A stretch of 64,000 bases of DNA from Martinezella lusitana (lineage in GTDB: Bacteria; Pseudomonadota; Alphaproteobacteria; Rhizobiales; Rhizobiaceae), in assembly GCF_010668395.1 (NCBI RefSeq), contig NZ_WUEY01000028.1:1-64000 (forward strand). Reading direction: 5' to 3'. Position numbers and translations under genes: made by a program. Below the pieces are notes generated by a model that ran no database searches, was not told where the DNA came from, and saw only the letters and a program-made list of their open reading frames with translations. Positions 62,953 to 64,000 of this stretch are shown here, piece by piece (within the stretch, counting starts at the first letter, position 1; every line of letters begins with the position of its first letter).

Positions 62953-63311
62953 TTTCGGCCTCTCTCCCGCTTCCTTATCAAGCTGAGAAATTCGACCAGA
63001 GCATCCTCCTCATCCGGTGATACGTCGCCCAGCCTCGCTGCGAAGTCATTGACTCTAGACGGCTGAATATTGACCGTTGCGCTTGGTACCGGGTAGCCCG
63101 CCAACGCCATAAGGTGCTCATATTGAACGTTGTATCGGATCGCCAACGAGTGCAGAACCGTTGGGGAGGGCGTCTTTATCTTCCCCGTTTCCAACTGGCT
63201 CAGATAGGCGTTGGAGACACTCGTCTCAGCCTCAACCGTGCGCAGGCTTAGACCTAGATCCCTGCGCACGCGACCGAGAAAGGTGCCGAGTTCTGTTGCT
63301 TCGTTTTCCAT
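62949..63311 (-). CDS. XRE-family repressor of the Argonaute operon
   Basis: The 120-aa product has an HTH at about 8-65 (L-G-T-F-L-G-R-V-R-R-D-L-G-L-S-L-R, then S-N-A-Y-L-S-Q-L-E-T-G), followed by a short tail (E-D-A-L-V-E-F-L-S-L-I-R-K). The ATG at 63311 is preferred over the one at 63350, because a -35/-10 pair lies between them. There is no Shine-Dalgarno, so a leaderless transcript is likely. Its last bases overlap the nuclease start by 4. It probably keeps the operon low until needed. Confidence 0.85.
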   Translation of the reverse strand: MENEATELGTFLGRVRRDLGLSLRTVEAETSVSNAYLSQLETGKIKTPSPTVLHSLAIRYNVQYEHLMALAGYPVPSATVNIQPSRVNDFAARLGDVSPDEEDALVEFLSLIRKRERGRK

Positions 63312-63313
63312 GC

Positions 63314-63346
63314 TGCTAAGAGTAGCAAGCGTGCTAAGTTTGTCAA
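63314..63346 (-). promoter_or_regulatory. Promoter and operator of the Argonaute operon
   Basis: On the minus strand TTGACA (63346-63341) is followed after 16 bases by TACTCT (63324-63319), placing the transcription start at or within a few bases of the ATG at 63311. Between the boxes TAGCA-AGCG-TGCTA is a perfect inverted repeat, and CTTAGCA occurs twice, 18 bases apart (63332-63338 and 63314-63320). Both are good operator candidates for the XRE protein. Confidence 0.6.
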
Positions 63347-63568
63347 GCATCCAGTTTTAGGTGTGAGTTCGTGCAACAAACCCTGGCCGTGAAATTCCAT
63401 GACGCTCGGCTGAGGACCGCAGTTGAATCATTTTAATACTTGGCCCTAGCATTGCGCTGCCGACTGATGACGCGGACCGTCAAAGACTGCCTTTGAGTGC
63501 AGTGAGCCTAACGGCCACAAAGCGAGAGCTGGGGTTGCGTCTAAAGGCACCCAGCACCGCCCTTGCGG

Positions 63569-64000
63569 TCACAGTCGCCGGTCGAAAACCGACATCGGCC
63601 TCTTCAGCCGATAGAGTGTCGTAGGTCGACGAGCACTTTCCGTCCTGCGTTTCTCACCTTCGATCTCTTCCAGAAGGTCAAGTTCTCGAACTTTGCGGCG
63701 AAAGGCACTCTGATCCAGACGCTCACCCATAACCGTCTGGTAAATAGCAAGCAGTTCGGTCATCGTAAACACCTCGGGCAGCAGCCGGGCAGGTATCGTG
63801 GAATACGCCCCCTTGTTTCGCAGCCGTTCCAAAGCGATAGCGATAATCTCGTTGTGGTCGAAGGGAAGCTGGCCCGGCGACGTTGCCGGCCTGAGCAGAA
63901 GGGGTCCCTCAGGATCCTCAAGCCAACCTTCCGGCAGCAGAGCAAAGTACGCGATCGAAACTGACCAATCGCGGGGGTCGCGCGTTGCGGAGGCAAAAGT
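63569..64000 (-). CDS. NUDIX/NrtR-like regulator or hydrolase, C-terminal part
   Basis: The gene enters from the right edge; 143 residues are visible. The first part reads T-F-A-S-A-T-R-D-P-R-D-W-S-V-S-I-A-Y-F-A-L, the strand after the Nudix box in ADP-ribose pyrophosphatase-like proteins. A winged HTH of NrtR type follows (E-V-F-T-M-T-E-L-L-A-I-Y-Q-T-V-M-G, F-R-R-K-V-R-E-L) and an end R-R-P-T-T-L-Y-R-L. NrtR proteins repress NAD-synthesis genes and sense ADP-ribose; others in the family are hydrolases. The Nudix box itself is outside the window. Its stop is 218 bases upstream of the Argonaute operon on the same strand. Confidence 0.8.
   Translation of the reverse strand, partial: TFASATRDPRDWSVSIAYFALLPEGWLEDPEGPLLLRPATSPGQLPFDHNEIIAIALERLRNKGAYSTIPARLLPEVFTMTELLAIYQTVMGERLDQSAFRRKVRELDLLEEIEGEKRRTESARRPTTLYRLKRPMSVFDRRL

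Noticed and set aside
46209..63350. CRISPR-Cas explanation for the Cas4-like gene
   Set aside because: No repeat-spacer array or other cas gene was seen; the nuclease is locked into the Argonaute operon by gene overlaps.

Overview
The window looks like an accessory replicon (plasmid or chromid) of a Rhizobium/Agrobacterium-type alphaproteobacterium. The evidence is moderately high GC, typical rhizobial families (BA14K, FadR-type GntR regulators beside sugar-acid transporters, an L-arabinose-type ABC transporter, a DUF1612/RHE_PE00001-like plasmid protein) and many truncated or frameshifted genes. No rRNA, tRNA or CRISPR array was recognised.

Layout. 1-7.3 kb: the end of an SDR gene, copy A of a 1.7-kb duplicated block, cytochrome b561, a DHA2 drug exporter, and a convergent SDR/LysR pair. 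7.3-13.1 kb: a minus-strand run of two small stress-type proteins, two paralogous alpha/beta hydrolases, two AraC regulators and a LysR regulator. 13.2-19.6 kb: an EamA exporter, a persulfide-dioxygenase-like metallo-beta-lactamase protein and two cyclic-di-GMP enzymes. 19.9-32.3 kb: a sugar/sugar-acid catabolic locus with araFGH-like ABC genes, a sugar-type SDR, an IlvD/Edd dehydratase, a DHDPS-family enzyme, two ACS-type MFS permeases and two FadR-type repressors. It fits non-phosphorylative L-arabinose (or similar aldose) oxidation. 33.3-39.5 kb: D-lactate dehydrogenase, an HD protein and a DJ-1/AraC regulator, then remnants (amidase, TetR, ClC channel, IS21 transposase). 39.7-41.4 kb: copy B of the duplicated block.

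42.4-44.7 kb holds a tyrosine recombinase, a DUF7673-like gene and a VapBC pair, each broken by one small indel. This is the edge of an 18-kb defence-like island (44.9-64 kb). In order it contains a DUF1612 protein, a 1846-aa GHKL-ATPase/DUF3883 protein, an HNH nuclease, a candidate ADP-ribosyltransferase-like protein, and a pair of an unknown protein with an XRE-ImmA/IrrE metalloprotease. Next is a three-gene plus-strand operon (Phd-like, degenerate PIN-like, patatin lipase). It runs head-on, with overlapping stop codons, into a five-gene minus-strand operon.

That five-gene operon is the most striking feature. It encodes an XRE repressor, a Cas4/RecB-like PD-(D/E)XK nuclease with a cysteine cluster, a long prokaryotic Argonaute with an apparently complete DEDD catalytic tetrad, a 117-aa helical protein and an HExxH zincin-like protein. 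All junctions overlap, so the proteins are probably made together. I infer a nucleic-acid-guided defence module with a nuclease partner and a protease-type partner. The window ends inside a NUDIX/NrtR-like gene.
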